A DNA stretch of 64,000 nt from Granulicella sp. 5B5 (GCF_014083945.1 NZ_CP046444.1:682001-746000), one strand, 5' to 3'; shown: positions 23,713 through 32,445, numbered from the stretch's first letter. Numbers and translations: made by a program. Notes: generated by a model not told the origin, from the sequence alone.

Positions 23713-25589
23713 CAGGCCTCCTCTCCGAGGACTCCGAGTACCTCAACAGCAGCCGTATACTTCCCAAACGGCGCGCTCACCTGCACGCCCTGTACTTCGC
23801 CGCGAACGCTCGCCAACATCTCCCGTGCAATGGTGAGCCCCTCAGCCAGAGCAGCTTCGCGGTTTGGCGCGTCCGCCATCCTCTGCAGAATCACGTCCGG
23901 CATCGAAACACGCAACTCATTCTTCAGCACTTCGGCGTTGCGAAGGCTCGTCAACGGCCAGATCCCCGCGACTACAGGAATCCGGAAGCCCTCGATCCGC
24001 CGAAGAAACTGCTCCAAAAGCCTCAGATCGAAGACCGGCTGAGTAATGCAGAACTCCGCACCGGCCGCAACTTTGTGCTCAAACCGGCGGATCTCATGAT
24101 CGATATCAGGGACACCAGGGTTCGCCGCCACCGAGATAGTAAACCCCGTCGAACCTCCAATCGAGTTTCTCCCTATGTCGAGGCCGTGGTTCAAGCCGCC
24201 CACGATATTGACCAGCCCAATCGCATCGACATCAAAGACCGCCGTTGCATCCGGATAGCTCCCCATCTTCGGCGGATCGCCCGTCAAGCAGAGAATGTTC
24301 TTCACTCCAATCGACGCGGCTCCCAGCAAGTCGCTCTGAATGCTCAGCACATTCCGGTCGCGGCAGGTGTAGTGCAATATCGTCTCTATACCGACCTGCT
24401 GCTGAATCTGCACGCAAAGACTCTGTGCGCTCATCCGGGCGCTGGCCCTGGGAGAATCCGGAACGTTGATCGCATGCACACCATGCTTCGCCAACAGCGT
24501 GGCACCCGCCAGTTCCTTCGAGCAATCAAACCCCTTCGGCGGAACAATCTCAACCATCGTTACGAACTCGCCATTCGCGATGCGACGACCGATGCCTGAA
24601 CGCTCCGCCAACGCCAGCGGTTCAATACCGGCCTCGGCTTCACTGGCCACCACTGCACGCAACTTCAAAGACGACTCCCCGCTCTCTTGCGCATCCATGG
24701 CGCGCAAAGCTCCGCGCATCGCACGGATGTGCTCTGGAGTCGTCCCGCAGCAGCCGCCTACCCAGCTAGCGCCTGCACGTACAAATTTGCGCGCAAAGCT
24801 CGCCATATACTCGGGCGAGGTCAGGTAAATGTTCCGGCCTTCCACCTGCCGCGGCATGCCGGCGTTGGGCATCGCGACCAACGGCAGGCCGGTTGCGGCC
24901 CGCATCTTCTCGATCACACTTAGCACGGTCGCCGGGCCGACGCTGCAGTTACAGCCAATCGCATCGGCCCCTACCGCAGTCAGCCGCTGTGCCGCAATTT
25001 CGGGGCTGCTGCCATCAAGGCAGTTCCCTTCTTCACCCACTGTCATCAAAACGGCGATCTTCAGTTGCGGAGCGACATCACGTGCAGCCAGCACCGCCTG
25101 CTCAGCCTCGTCAACCGACATCATCGTCTCGGCGATCAGCAGATCGACACCGCCCTCAGCAAGGGCGCGAATCTGCTCCGCAAATGCTGCTCGCGCCTCG
25201 CTCAACGTAGTCTTGCCAGCCGGCGCGAGTCGCAACCCCAATGACCCGATTGCGCCCGCGACAAACGCTACACTTCCTTGCTTTTCAGCAATAGCTTGAA
25301 CGCATTGCCGGGCAATCGCTGCTCCGGCGCGGTTAAACTCCGCCACCCTGTCACGCAGCCCAAACCCTTCGAGGCGGAAAGCATTGGCGCCGAAGGTATT
25401 CGTCTCAATGACTTGAGCGCCAGCCTGCAGATAGAGTTCATGTACACTGCGCACCATCTCCGGCTGTGTGACGTTCAGTTCGTCATAGCAGCGGTTAATA
25501 AACACACCGCAGCTGTAAAGCATCGTTCCCATCGCGCCATCGCACAGCACCGTTTCCCCGGCGAAGAGCTTATCTACTGCGGACTCCAT
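23712..25589 (-). CDS. Bifunctional homocysteine S-methyltransferase / methylenetetrahydrofolate reductase
   Basis: 625 residues, a fusion of the YitJ type. The N-terminal half is a homocysteine methyltransferase barrel (LCDGAMGTMLYSCG, ETNTFGANAFRL) with the zinc-binding Cys residues in AIGCNCSVGP and WVGGCCGTTPEHI. From about residue 330 it is a 5,10-methylenetetrahydrofolate reductase (FVTMVEIVPPKGFDC, CLTGDPPKMG, ITQPVFD), which binds FAD. It would supply the methyl group and pass it to homocysteine, making methionine. xseB is translationally coupled behind it. No SAM riboswitch could be recognised in the 189-bp divergent spacer. Confidence 0.93.
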   Translation of the reverse strand: MESAVDKLFAGETVLCDGAMGTMLYSCGVFINRCYDELNVTQPEMVRSVHELYLQAGAQVIETNTFGANAFRLEGFGLRDRVAEFNRAGAAIARQCVQAIAEKQGSVAFVAGAIGSLGLRLAPAGKTTLSEARAAFAEQIRALAEGGVDLLIAETMMSVDEAEQAVLAARDVAPQLKIAVLMTVGEEGNCLDGSSPEIAAQRLTAVGADAIGCNCSVGPATVLSVIEKMRAATGLPLVAMPNAGMPRQVEGRNIYLTSPEYMASFARKFVRAGASWVGGCCGTTPEHIRAMRGALRAMDAQESGESSLKLRAVVASEAEAGIEPLALAERSGIGRRIANGEFVTMVEIVPPKGFDCSKELAGATLLAKHGVHAINVPDSPRASARMSAQSLCVQIQQQVGIETILHYTCRDRNVLSIQSDLLGAASIGVKNILCLTGDPPKMGSYPDATAVFDVDAIGLVNIVGGLNHGLDIGRNSIGGSTGFTISVAANPGVPDIDHEIRRFEHKVAAGAEFCITQPVFDLRLLEQFLRRIEGFRIPVVAGIWPLTSLRNAEVLKNELRVSMPDVILQRMADAPNREAALAEGLTIAREMLASVRGEVQGVQVSAPFGKYTAAVEVLGVLGEEA

Positions 25590-25778
25590 ACGTCTCCTGT
25601 CGTGCCTTTCCCGCGAAGCCCGGAGGCTCCCGACGTAAGCTCCATCCTATAACGGCGCCCTTGGGAAGACTTTGCAAACCAAGTGTCCAGCAGGTTCGGC
25701 TTACCTCTCCCTGATATACTCGTCAGAAGCAGTAAGCAGTCCCAGCGCGGCGAGCGCATCCGTTTGGAGTGGTTTACG

Positions 25779-27467
25779 TTGAAGATTCGAAGTGTGAAAG
25801 CCCAGCTCTTTGCTGGCCTAATTTTGGCTGCGTCTACGCTGGTGCTTGGTGCCTGCCGGAAGCCTCTTTATTACTATCCACAGTACAACTACGCCGGGCG
25901 TCCCACTCCTCCCAGCGGGCTGCTTTTTCGGGTACTCGCCGCGTACAACGCCGGCGGTCTCGGCGGTGGTCTGGAAATCCTCGACGGGCAAAACGACCTT
26001 CGCGGCAATATCCAGAACACCATCACTCACTATTCGATCTCCGGCTACTCGGAGACTGACCCCCTCACTATCATCAACTATCCGGAGCAATTAACCGGCT
26101 ACGCGTACTCGCTCAATGATGGTGCGTTGACGACGATCAGCTACAGCAAGGAAACCAGTTCCGGCACGGCGGCAAGCTTCGGAGCGAACGCACCTTCGGC
26201 GGCTGCCACTCCCACCGGCATTATCTTTGCCGGCGCCGCGGAACAGGCCGGCCAGCTTATCATGTCAACGGGCGGCACCACCTACGCATTCAGCCTGCCG
26301 AACGTCGACAAAGTCGTCGTTAATCCAGGCGCGACGGTCGTTCTGGCTATGGTCCACAACTCGAACACGCTCTACCGGATCGTCAAGTTGCCTGCCACCA
26401 CCACGCCCGTGCTGCCTCCCGGGTACGTGGACTGCGAGCCGCTGTTGCTCCCGACATACTGCGTGGTTCCGGTCGCTGGCACCTATGACCGTCCCAGCAA
26501 TGCATACTTCTCGCTCGACGGCAACACCGCGTATGTGATGAACTGCGGTCCGGAGTGCGGAGGGACCACAGCGAGCGTCTCGTTCCTGTCGCTCGCAGCG
26601 CTGCAGTACACGAATGTGCCAACCGTCAACCCTCTCAGCGCCAGTGCTCCGTCTCCGCTGCAAACGCTTCCTGTAGCCAATCCGGTCCCGATTCCAGGCG
26701 GAGTAACAACAGCGCTCGCCGACAGTAACTATCTCTATCTTGCCGGGCAACAGTTGCAGGGGAATGGTTTATTTGCCGGCAACCTTACGCTGCTCAATCT
26801 GGCCACGGACAAAATCGATCACACCTACAGCATCTCCGATGGCACACATACGCGGATGATCTTTGGGGACTACAACACCCTGTGGATCGGATCTTCCCAA
26901 TGCGCTAATGGGGTACGAGCGGCCCTCGCAGCAGCCGGAGGAACCACGCAGGCTGCCAATACAAACTGCCTGACTCGCTTTACGATCGGTTCAACCTTAG
27001 CTAGCGGCAGCAACGCTGTTCTGCCGTCGTGGGCAGCCAATACGGCCTACACCGTGGGTCAGCAGATCACCGACGGCACGAACATCGAGGTTGTTCAGAC
27101 AGCCGGGACGTCGGGTGGCAGCGCTCCCTCGTGGCAGGCCGCGAACGACGCGACCACAAAGGACAGCGGTGTCACATGGGTGAATATCGGGGCGGTAAGC
27201 CCGGTACAGATCATTCCTGCGATAACACCGAACAGCACCCTGCTTGCGGTGCAATATCCCAACACCAACCAGAACCAGAACTACTACGGCAGCCTTACGG
27301 GTATCTGCTGGGTGCAGAGCCAGTTCAAGATGTACACCGCATACGGCGGACAGATCCACGTCTTCAATACGATTGACGGCTCGGAGCGGAACAACATCAA
27401 TGTCACCGTCCAGGGCACGGTCAATGACGTGGCCTACATTGACGCTCTGACCAACGAAGCCAACTAG
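25779..27467 (+). CDS. Lipoprotein, beta-propeller-like, with an embedded W-A-N-T-Y module
   Basis: About 562 residues from a TTG at 25779, with TTTGGAGTGG upstream. A lipoprotein signal ends STLVLGAC, with Cys26 the lipid site. The body has repeated short strands reminiscent of a YVTN/beta-propeller protein (DGNTAYVMNCG, DSNYLYLAGQQ, GDYNTLWIGSS, TAYGGQIHVFNTIDGS). Near residue 425 is an inserted module, SWAANTAYTVGQQITDGTNI...TAGTSGGSAPSW, seen in other acidobacterial exported proteins and similar to small carbohydrate- or phage-tail-associated modules. GC content is lower than in neighbouring genes. Function unknown; an outer-membrane binding role is plausible. Confidence 0.78.
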   Translation: MKIRSVKAQLFAGLILAASTLVLGACRKPLYYYPQYNYAGRPTPPSGLLFRVLAAYNAGGLGGGLEILDGQNDLRGNIQNTITHYSISGYSETDPLTIINYPEQLTGYAYSLNDGALTTISYSKETSSGTAASFGANAPSAAATPTGIIFAGAAEQAGQLIMSTGGTTYAFSLPNVDKVVVNPGATVVLAMVHNSNTLYRIVKLPATTTPVLPPGYVDCEPLLLPTYCVVPVAGTYDRPSNAYFSLDGNTAYVMNCGPECGGTTASVSFLSLAALQYTNVPTVNPLSASAPSPLQTLPVANPVPIPGGVTTALADSNYLYLAGQQLQGNGLFAGNLTLLNLATDKIDHTYSISDGTHTRMIFGDYNTLWIGSSQCANGVRAALAAAGGTTQAANTNCLTRFTIGSTLASGSNAVLPSWAANTAYTVGQQITDGTNIEVVQTAGTSGGSAPSWQAANDATTKDSGVTWVNIGAVSPVQIIPAITPNSTLLAVQYPNTNQNQNYYGSLTGICWVQSQFKMYTAYGGQIHVFNTIDGSERNNINVTVQGTVNDVAYIDALTNEAN

Positions 27468-27477
27468 AATCCTGCCT

Positions 27478-28215
27478 ATGCCAGCCGGCGCCTCCAGTCA
27501 GGTCGACGTTCTCGCCATCGCAGCACACCGCGACGATGTGGAACAGACCTGCGGAGGCACGCTGCTGGTGCAGCAGGCGCTCGGTTGGCGAACAGGCATC
27601 CTCGACCTGACGCGCGGCGAGGCGGGGACGCGCGGTTCGGCAGAGAAACGCGCCGCAGAAGCTGAAGCGGCGGCGAAGACCCTCAAGGTGAGCTATCGCG
27701 AAGCTCTCGACCTGCCGGATGGCAATGTTCAGAACACTCTCGAAAACCGTCTGAAAATCGCTGCTGTGCTGCGCAAGTTGCGTCCGCGGGTGGTGATTCT
27801 TCCCTACTGGCAGGGGCGGCATCCGGATCACTACACGACGGCCACGCTGGGTTACGAGGCGTGCTTTGCGGCGGGGCTGACCAAGCTGGATCTGCCCGCG
27901 GAGCATGGCGCTCCACACCGGCCGTACAAGGTGCTCTACGCCTCGCTGTACTCCGATGTGCGGCCTACCTTTGTGGTGGACATCACCGAGCACATCGAGA
28001 CGCGCCAGCAAGCGCTGCTGGCCTACCGCTCGCAGTATGGTGAGCAGACGACCGGTGCTGGCCTGTTCGTGCCGGAGGCCGATATCCGGGAGCGGATGTA
28101 CTCGACCGCGCGGCACTACGGCCTGCTTGCCGGCGTGCGTTATGCCGAGCCGTTCGTGCAGCGCGAGGTCTCGGCTGTCACCGACCTGATGCAGCTGCCG
28201 GTGCAGAGCATCTAG
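27478..28215 (+). CDS. bshB1: Bacillithiol biosynthesis deacetylase (PIG-L/LmbE family)
   Basis: 245 residues. It should remove acetyl from GlcNAc-malate, the second step of bacillithiol synthesis. PIG-L marks are AIAAHRDDVEQTCGGTLL near residue 13, LTRGEAGTRGS, ILPYWQGRHPDHYTT and a C-terminal VPEADIRERMYSTARHYGLLAGVRYAEPF typical of BshB1. The usual metal-binding HPDD reads HRDD: His and both Asp are kept but the Pro is replaced. It follows the lipoprotein gene by 10 bp. The 3' end overlaps the convergent MobB-like gene by 38 bp. bshA and bshC are not in the window. Confidence 0.88.
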   Translation: MPAGASSQVDVLAIAAHRDDVEQTCGGTLLVQQALGWRTGILDLTRGEAGTRGSAEKRAAEAEAAAKTLKVSYREALDLPDGNVQNTLENRLKIAAVLRKLRPRVVILPYWQGRHPDHYTTATLGYEACFAAGLTKLDLPAEHGAPHRPYKVLYASLYSDVRPTFVVDITEHIETRQQALLAYRSQYGEQTTGAGLFVPEADIRERMYSTARHYGLLAGVRYAEPFVQREVSAVTDLMQLPVQSI

Positions 28216-28825
28216 CCAATTCCTCCGCAACGTATGCTGCGAGTTCCGGTGTGCAGTACTTGGGCGCGCGGAAGGCGAAGCGGCGTTTGGACGCCAGCAG
28301 CTTGCCTGATACACCTTCCCAACCATCTACGAATTCAGCGCCTTCCGGCACCACCAACGCATCTACGCGGTCGAGGTAGCGTTTGGCGGAGTCCTTGAAG
28401 TCCGTCACCGATGGGTCGAGGACGCTCAACGAGAGGTCCGGCTGCAGGAACCGCAGGACGCTGTTGGACTCCACAATCACCGTTCCACCACCCTCTTCTG
28501 CAGAGGCAATTAGTTGCCGGATGCGAGGCATCGCCTCGGCTAGCTGGCCTTGACGCGTTCTGACCCAGAAGGATTTCTTTGCGCCTGCAGCGAGATACCG
28601 CGAAGAATCCGTTCCGCTCGAACGATCACGCTCCTCGGAGACTGCGATGGTGTGGTCGGCGGTCTCGCAGTCGCAGGGCTCGCCGTTGGCCGAGCAGACG
28701 CCGTGGCCGAACTGCGTGATCTTAATGGCTGTCCAACGCAGTTCAGGCAGCGCCGAGATCAGGCCGGCGACGACGCTGGTCTTGCCGATGTTCCGGGTGT
28801 GTCCGCCGACGACGACGATAGCCAT
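28178..28825 (-). CDS. MobB-like P-loop NTPase
   Basis: 215 residues from the ATG at 28825; upstream in-frame codons belong to a repeat element. The Walker A motif is GGHTRNIGKTS near residue 7, with Switch-like WTAIKITQFG after it, as in the MobB branch of SIMIBI GTPases. A Cys cluster (CSANGEPCDCETADH) suggests metal or cofactor contact. MobB helps molybdenum cofactor synthesis in E. coli, but no molybdenum gene is near, so the role is open. GGGGGAGGG of the repeat lies 3 bp before the ATG and may act as the ribosome site. Convergent overlap with bshB1. Confidence 0.75.
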   Translation of the reverse strand: MAIVVVGGHTRNIGKTSVVAGLISALPELRWTAIKITQFGHGVCSANGEPCDCETADHTIAVSEERDRSSGTDSSRYLAAGAKKSFWVRTRQGQLAEAMPRIRQLIASAEEGGGTVIVESNSVLRFLQPDLSLSVLDPSVTDFKDSAKRYLDRVDALVVPEGAEFVDGWEGVSGKLLASKRRFAFRAPKYCTPELAAYVAEELARCSAPAAASGR

Positions 28826-28828
28826 GCA

Positions 28829-28886
28829 CCCTCCCCCGGTTTTGGGGCTATGATCCGCAGCCAATTGGACTTAGCGGTGGATACCC
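28829..28886 (-). repeat. 58-bp gene-start element, copy 2 (upstream of the MobB-like gene)
   Basis: On the minus strand it reads GGGTATCCACCGCTAAGTCC ... CCCCAAAACCGGGGGAGGG, one mismatch from copy 1. Its purine-rich end lies 3 bp before the start codon. Confidence 0.85.
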
Positions 28887-29034
28887 ATTCCCAGTTCCAC
28901 CCTTTGCCGTTTGGGGCTAACCGGGAAATTCTCTGTCTCTATTGTATGCGGGATGTCAAGTGGACGCGCTTCGCGCGCGAGAAGCAAGTTCCTCGCTGCG
29001 CTCGAAATGGAAGGCAAGAGCAGAGACAAGGACG

Positions 29035-30030
29035 CTACTTCAGGCGGCGAACCTTCGCCATGGTTTTGAGGAAGTCGCGGACGGGTTCGGCGGGGGTGCC
29101 GGCGAACATCTCGCCTTCGCCCTTGACCGTTTTGCCGGGGTAGACGCCGCCCTGACCGCCGAGGATGACTCCCCTGCCGATGGTGACGTGATCCCCGAGA
29201 CCGACTTGACCCGCCAGAATGGCCCCGTCCTCGATGACACACGAGCCGGAGATGCCGACCTGCGAGGCGATGACCACATTTTTGCCGATGCGGCAGTTGT
29301 GGCCGACCTGGACGAGGTTGTCGATCTTTGTCCCCTGCCCGATGCGGGTCTCGCCGAGCGCGCCGCGGTCAATGGTGGTGTTAGCGCCGATCTCCACGTC
29401 GTCTTCGATGACGAGCCTGCCCTGTTGCGGAAAGAGGACGTACTCGCCTGTTGCCCGGTTGCGGACGTAGCCGAAGCCGGTGGAGCCGAGCACCGCGCCC
29501 GCCTGGATGATGACGCGGCTGCCGATCTCGACACCGCGGAGGACCTTGGCGCCAGGACCGATGGTGACGTCGTCGCCCATGATGACGTCGGCTTCGACGA
29601 CGGCGCAGGCACCGACGCGGAGACGGCGACCCCATTTGGCCATCTCGTCGACGAAGGCTGTAGCGTGGATGCCAAGGCCGGACTCGGAGCGGAGTTCACG
29701 GGCGGCGAGAGCGAAGGTGTACTTTGGGACCTCGACGGCGAGGACGCGGGGGTCCTTTTCGGCTGGCTGGCCCTGGACGAGAGCTGGCGGCGCAAGGATG
29801 ATGCTGGCCTTGGAGGCGAGTGCCGCGGCGAGCGAGAGCTCGTCCTGCGCGAAGACGAGGGCGTCGGGGGTGGCGTCGTCGAGGCCGGAGACGCGGCTGA
29901 CCGCCGGACGGCCGAGGACCTTGCCGGGTTTGGGTTCGAGGCCCGCGAGTGTAGCGACCTGGTCGAGGGTCAGCGTTTGCAACAGTTCCTCCTGCGCCCT
30001 GCGGGCTGTAACCATTGTAGAGGCGGGCAT
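29035..30030 (-). CDS. lpxD: UDP-3-O-acylglucosamine N-acyltransferase
   Basis: 331 residues. LpxD adds the N-linked acyl chain in lipid A synthesis, using acyl-ACP. The N-terminal domain ([30 protein letters not shown]) binds the uridine substrate, and the middle and C-terminal parts are a left-handed beta-helix of hexapeptide repeats ([33 protein letters not shown]). [12 protein letters not shown] carries the catalytic His. Length matches the family. It stands apart from other lpx genes, with a repeat-containing 209-bp spacer on its 3' side. Confidence 0.95.
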   Translation of the reverse strand: MPASTMVTARRAQEELLQTLTLDQVATLAGLEPKPGKVLGRPAVSRVSGLDDATPDALVFAQDELSLAAALASKASIILAPPALVQGQPAEKDPRVLAVEVPKYTFALAARELRSESGLGIHATAFVDEMAKWGRRLRVGACAVVEADVIMGDDVTIGPGAKVLRGVEIGSRVIIQAGAVLGSTGFGYVRNRATGEYVLFPQQGRLVIEDDVEIGANTTIDRGALGETRIGQGTKIDNLVQVGHNCRIGKNVVIASQVGISGSCVIEDGAILAGQVGLGDHVTIGRGVILGGQGGVYPGKTVKGEGEMFAGTPAEPVRDFLKTMAKVRRLK

Positions 30031-30098
30031 CGCGGAAGGTCACATGTGAGTCTCATGTCCTCCAATCCGAACTCTCAGTGCGAATCGGTGTCTTGCTG

Positions 30099-30434
30099 TT
30101 ACTTCGAAGGCCACGTTGTATTGGGCTCGCCCTTCTTGACCATGTAGGCGATCACAAACCGCATCGACTCGGCCGCGCTGCCGTTGCGGCTTACGCGATG
30201 AAAGCTAGCCTTGTCCTGGAAGCCTTGACCAGCGAGGATGGTCTCTTCGACATCCTCGTCGAATGCCGACACCATCGTGCCTTCCAGGACATACCCTAAA
30301 CCCGGAACAGGATGCGAATGACCGCTGCCGTCCGCACCCGCCGGATACGTGATGAGAAACAGGCGCGTCTCCCAACCGGGCATGCCTTCGACGGCGGCTG
30401 TTTGCAACAGTTCGCGTGTAATCTCAGAGCTCAT
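30099..30434 (-). CDS. Cupin domain protein
   Basis: 111 residues from the ATG at 30434 (GAGGATAG upstream); an ATG at 30455 is also in frame. Single cupin barrel with GSGHSHPVPGLGYVLEGTMVSAF (His, His and a Tyr where Glu is common) and DKASFHRVSRNG as the second motif. No signal peptide, so cytoplasmic. It lies behind ohr on the same strand and probably belongs to the TetR-controlled group. Function unknown; similar cupins act as small-molecule or peroxide-stress accessory proteins. Confidence 0.75.
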   Translation of the reverse strand: MSSEITRELLQTAAVEGMPGWETRLFLITYPAGADGSGHSHPVPGLGYVLEGTMVSAFDEDVEETILAGQGFQDKASFHRVSRNGSAAESMRFVIAYMVKKGEPNTTWPSK

Positions 30435-30500
30435 ACTGCTATCCTCGCATTTCATTGCCGACGCACGAATGCGTGCGTCGGCAATCTCCTTCGGTTCAGA

Positions 30501-30926
30501 TCAAAGAACGTTTACGCTAACGTCCACGTTGTTGCGTGTCGCGTTGGAATAAGGGCAGATCTGGTGTGCAAGTTCGACCACCTGCTGCGCCTGCGTTTGA
30601 TCTATACCTGGCAGGCGAACCCCAAGTTCAGCAGTGATTCCGAATCCACCTTCCGAGCGCGCTCCGATTCCGACAGTAGCCGTGACAGCAGCATCGGACG
30701 GAATCCTGACCTTTAGCTGCTGGCCAGCGACCTTAACCGCGCCCAGAAAACACGCCGCGTAGCCTGCTGCGAAAAGCTGCTCAGGGTTCGTACCTTCGCC
30801 GCCAGGTCCACCGAGTTCCTTGGGAATGGCAAGCTGCAGGTCGATCTTGCCGTCCTCGGTCCGGGTTTTTCCATCCCTGCCTCCAACGGCGGTGGCTGAG
30901 GTCTTATATTTCACGTCGACAGACAT
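30501..30926 (-). CDS. ohr: OsmC/Ohr family organic hydroperoxide resistance protein
   Basis: 141 residues from the ATG at 30926 with AAGGAG upstream; codons further upstream overlap non-coding sequence. Reduces organic hydroperoxides with a two-Cys site: Cys59 in GYAACFLGAVK and Cys124 in HQICPYSNATRNN. GTNPEQLFAAGYAACF is diagnostic. The physiological reductant is usually a lipoylated protein. It is the third gene of a TetR-DUF308-Ohr-cupin series, which suggests induction by electrophiles or peroxides rather than by the MarR-type OhrR; this is inferred from order. Confidence 0.92.
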   Translation of the reverse strand: MSVDVKYKTSATAVGGRDGKTRTEDGKIDLQLAIPKELGGPGGEGTNPEQLFAAGYAACFLGAVKVAGQQLKVRIPSDAAVTATVGIGARSEGGFGITAELGVRLPGIDQTQAQQVVELAHQICPYSNATRNNVDVSVNVL

Positions 30927-31026
30927 AGTTATTCTCCTTGTTGTTATGAATGGTTTTGGTTGAGCGACCGCCTCGCACTGGGCACTCCATGCGAAGCAAG
31001 TCAGAGACGCATACCGAAGCCCGGGG

Positions 31027-31599
31027 TCAGTTCGCTTCCAGGGTTGAAGGCTTCGAGAGCTTGCGCGTGAGCAGAACTCCACCAATGAGGAAGTAGAGCG
31101 CTCCGAATATGGCGTAGCCTCCGACATCCTTGATATGTTGTTTGTCATAGAGACCGCCTAAAAAGTATGCAACGCCCGCAATCATTGACTGGGCACCGCT
31201 GAGGATCATCGCCCACTGGCCGCCGCCCAGCTGTTTCCGCCTAATCAGGCCAACGATAAGTTGCAGCAGCCCGGCGCCGAAGGCCCAGACACCAAAGACC
31301 GCGACCGAGTAGATTGGCTGATGAAACACCGTGAGTCCAATACCGACCGCGGCACCCACTCCCAGCAGCGCGTTGATAATTTGCGAGGTGCGTGCGCTAC
31401 CGGATCTACTCGACGTATTGAGGTCGTACACCGTGCAGGCAACATCCCACAGCGGATAAAGTAGAAAGAGTACTGCGGCGATCAGGGGCTGCTTGATGGC
31501 CGTTGCAATGACCGTTGCCGCCCAGACCACCTGGAAGGCCGTACGGACGAGGTAGAGGTTCCGTAAAGAACGTGTGGAGTCGAGTGATATAGCTTCCAT
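31027..31599 (-). CDS. DUF308/HdeD-like membrane protein
   Basis: 190 residues with about six hydrophobic segments in pairs (VVWAATVIATAI, LIAAVLFLLYPLWD, INALLGVGAAVGIGLTV, VAVFGVWAFGAGLLQLIVGLI, AIFGALYFLIGGVLL). The helical pairs resemble the HdeD/DUF308 fold. No catalytic residues are evident. A 14-bp motif that also lies before the TetR gene is found 17-30 bp before the start codon, so it is probably repressed by that regulator. Confidence 0.8.
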   Translation of the reverse strand: MEAISLDSTRSLRNLYLVRTAFQVVWAATVIATAIKQPLIAAVLFLLYPLWDVACTVYDLNTSSRSGSARTSQIINALLGVGAAVGIGLTVFHQPIYSVAVFGVWAFGAGLLQLIVGLIRRKQLGGGQWAMILSGAQSMIAGVAYFLGGLYDKQHIKDVGGYAIFGALYFLIGGVLLTRKLSKPSTLEAN

Positions 31600-31615
31600 G
31601 TCTTTGTCTCACTAT

Positions 31616-31629
31616 CTTCTAGTTGGTAG
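31616..31629. promoter_or_regulatory. Candidate TetR operator before the DUF308 gene
   Basis: CTTCTAGTTGGTAG matches 13 of 14 bases of the motif before the TetR gene (CTACTAGTTGGTAG on the minus strand at 32271-32284). It lies in the TetR-DUF308 spacer, 17 bp before the DUF308 ATG. Confidence 0.6.
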
Positions 31630-31677
31630 GTAACTGAATCGTAGAAGGTCTGCTGCATCACAGCCTCCAAAGTTGGC

Positions 31678-32259
31678 TTATTGTTTTGCGGGGGAAATAC
31701 GGTTCAGTTCCGACTGCGAAAGCGATCGGAAGACATCACAGTTGTTGGTTGCACGTGCGGAAAGCATCGCGCCATGCAGCACGGCAATCAACATTTGCGC
31801 TTCGGTTGCGACGGTACCCTGGAGCCGTATCGCCCGTGCTTTCGTTCCGGCCTTCAGGGTTCGCTCAAACCATTCCGTGAGCGCTGAGAAATGCAAACGA
31901 ACCTCGGCTTGAACTTCTTCCGGCAGGGAGGGCATCTCGGCACCCAAAAGTGCGCCGATACAGAACGAGAGCGTCCGGCCTTCGATACACCCCTCCCAGT
32001 ATTTGAAATAGTTCCTGATGCGTATCAGGGGGTTCTCGATCTGAGCATCGAGTGCTTTCATCCCCTCTGAAATCCTGGCGCGGTGGCGCCTTAGAACGGC
32101 GACAACGAGCCCGGCCTTAGTCGGGAAATGATGGTGAATACTCGCCTTACGGATATTTACCGTTTCCGCAATATCGGCGTAGCTGAAAGCTGAATACCCT
32201 CGATCGATAAGAAGTGCGTTAGCCGCGTCGAGAATCCGTTCTGCCGTTTCACCTTGCAT
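31678..32259 (-). CDS. TetR/AcrR family transcriptional regulator
   Basis: 193 residues. The helix-turn-helix is at about residues 25-46 (FSYADIAETVNIRKASIHHHFPTK), like AcuR- and YxaF-type repressors. The C-terminal ligand domain holds Cys (SFCIGALLGAE). Two nearly identical 14-bp sites, one before its own start and one before the DUF308 gene, suggest autoregulation and control of the DUF308-ohr-cupin group. The inducer is unknown; a reactive electrophile or peroxide would fit the downstream genes. Confidence 0.9.
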   Translation of the reverse strand: MQGETAERILDAANALLIDRGYSAFSYADIAETVNIRKASIHHHFPTKAGLVVAVLRRHRARISEGMKALDAQIENPLIRIRNYFKYWEGCIEGRTLSFCIGALLGAEMPSLPEEVQAEVRLHFSALTEWFERTLKAGTKARAIRLQGTVATEAQMLIAVLHGAMLSARATNNCDVFRSLSQSELNRISPAKQ

Positions 32260-32270
32260 GCATACTCAGA

Positions 32271-32284
32271 CTACCAACTAGTAG
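32271..32284. promoter_or_regulatory. Candidate TetR autoregulatory operator
   Basis: CTACCAACTAGTAG is partly palindromic (CTAC...GTAG) and differs at one base from the reverse complement of the site at 31616-31629. It lies 11 bp before the TetR start codon. Confidence 0.6.
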
Positions 32285-32445
32285 AATTGGATGCAGCTTT
32301 TTTGCGGGGCCAGATATGGCGCAGCCCAAGCTGGGTAGTCAGGTCCTGACGCGGCCGGAGATGAATCGGGCGGACATGGTCGAGATTGGTCCTCATAACC
32401 GCCCTTGTGTCGATCCATTATTTCAAGGGGAAAAGTCCGGCGTCT

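Noticed and set aside
25590-25778. SAM or cobalamin riboswitch before the homocysteine methyltransferase/MTHFR gene
   Set aside because: None of the conserved riboswitch cores could be recognised on the minus strand.
28950-29034. A further repeat family near lpxD (GCGCTTCGCGC-rich stretch)
   Set aside because: GC-rich and locally symmetrical, but I found no second copy in the window.
30927-31148. Extended N terminus for the Ohr protein
   Set aside because: AAGGAG before the ATG at 30926 and normal Ohr length from there; the extension is not protein-like and overlaps the 3' end of the DUF308 gene.
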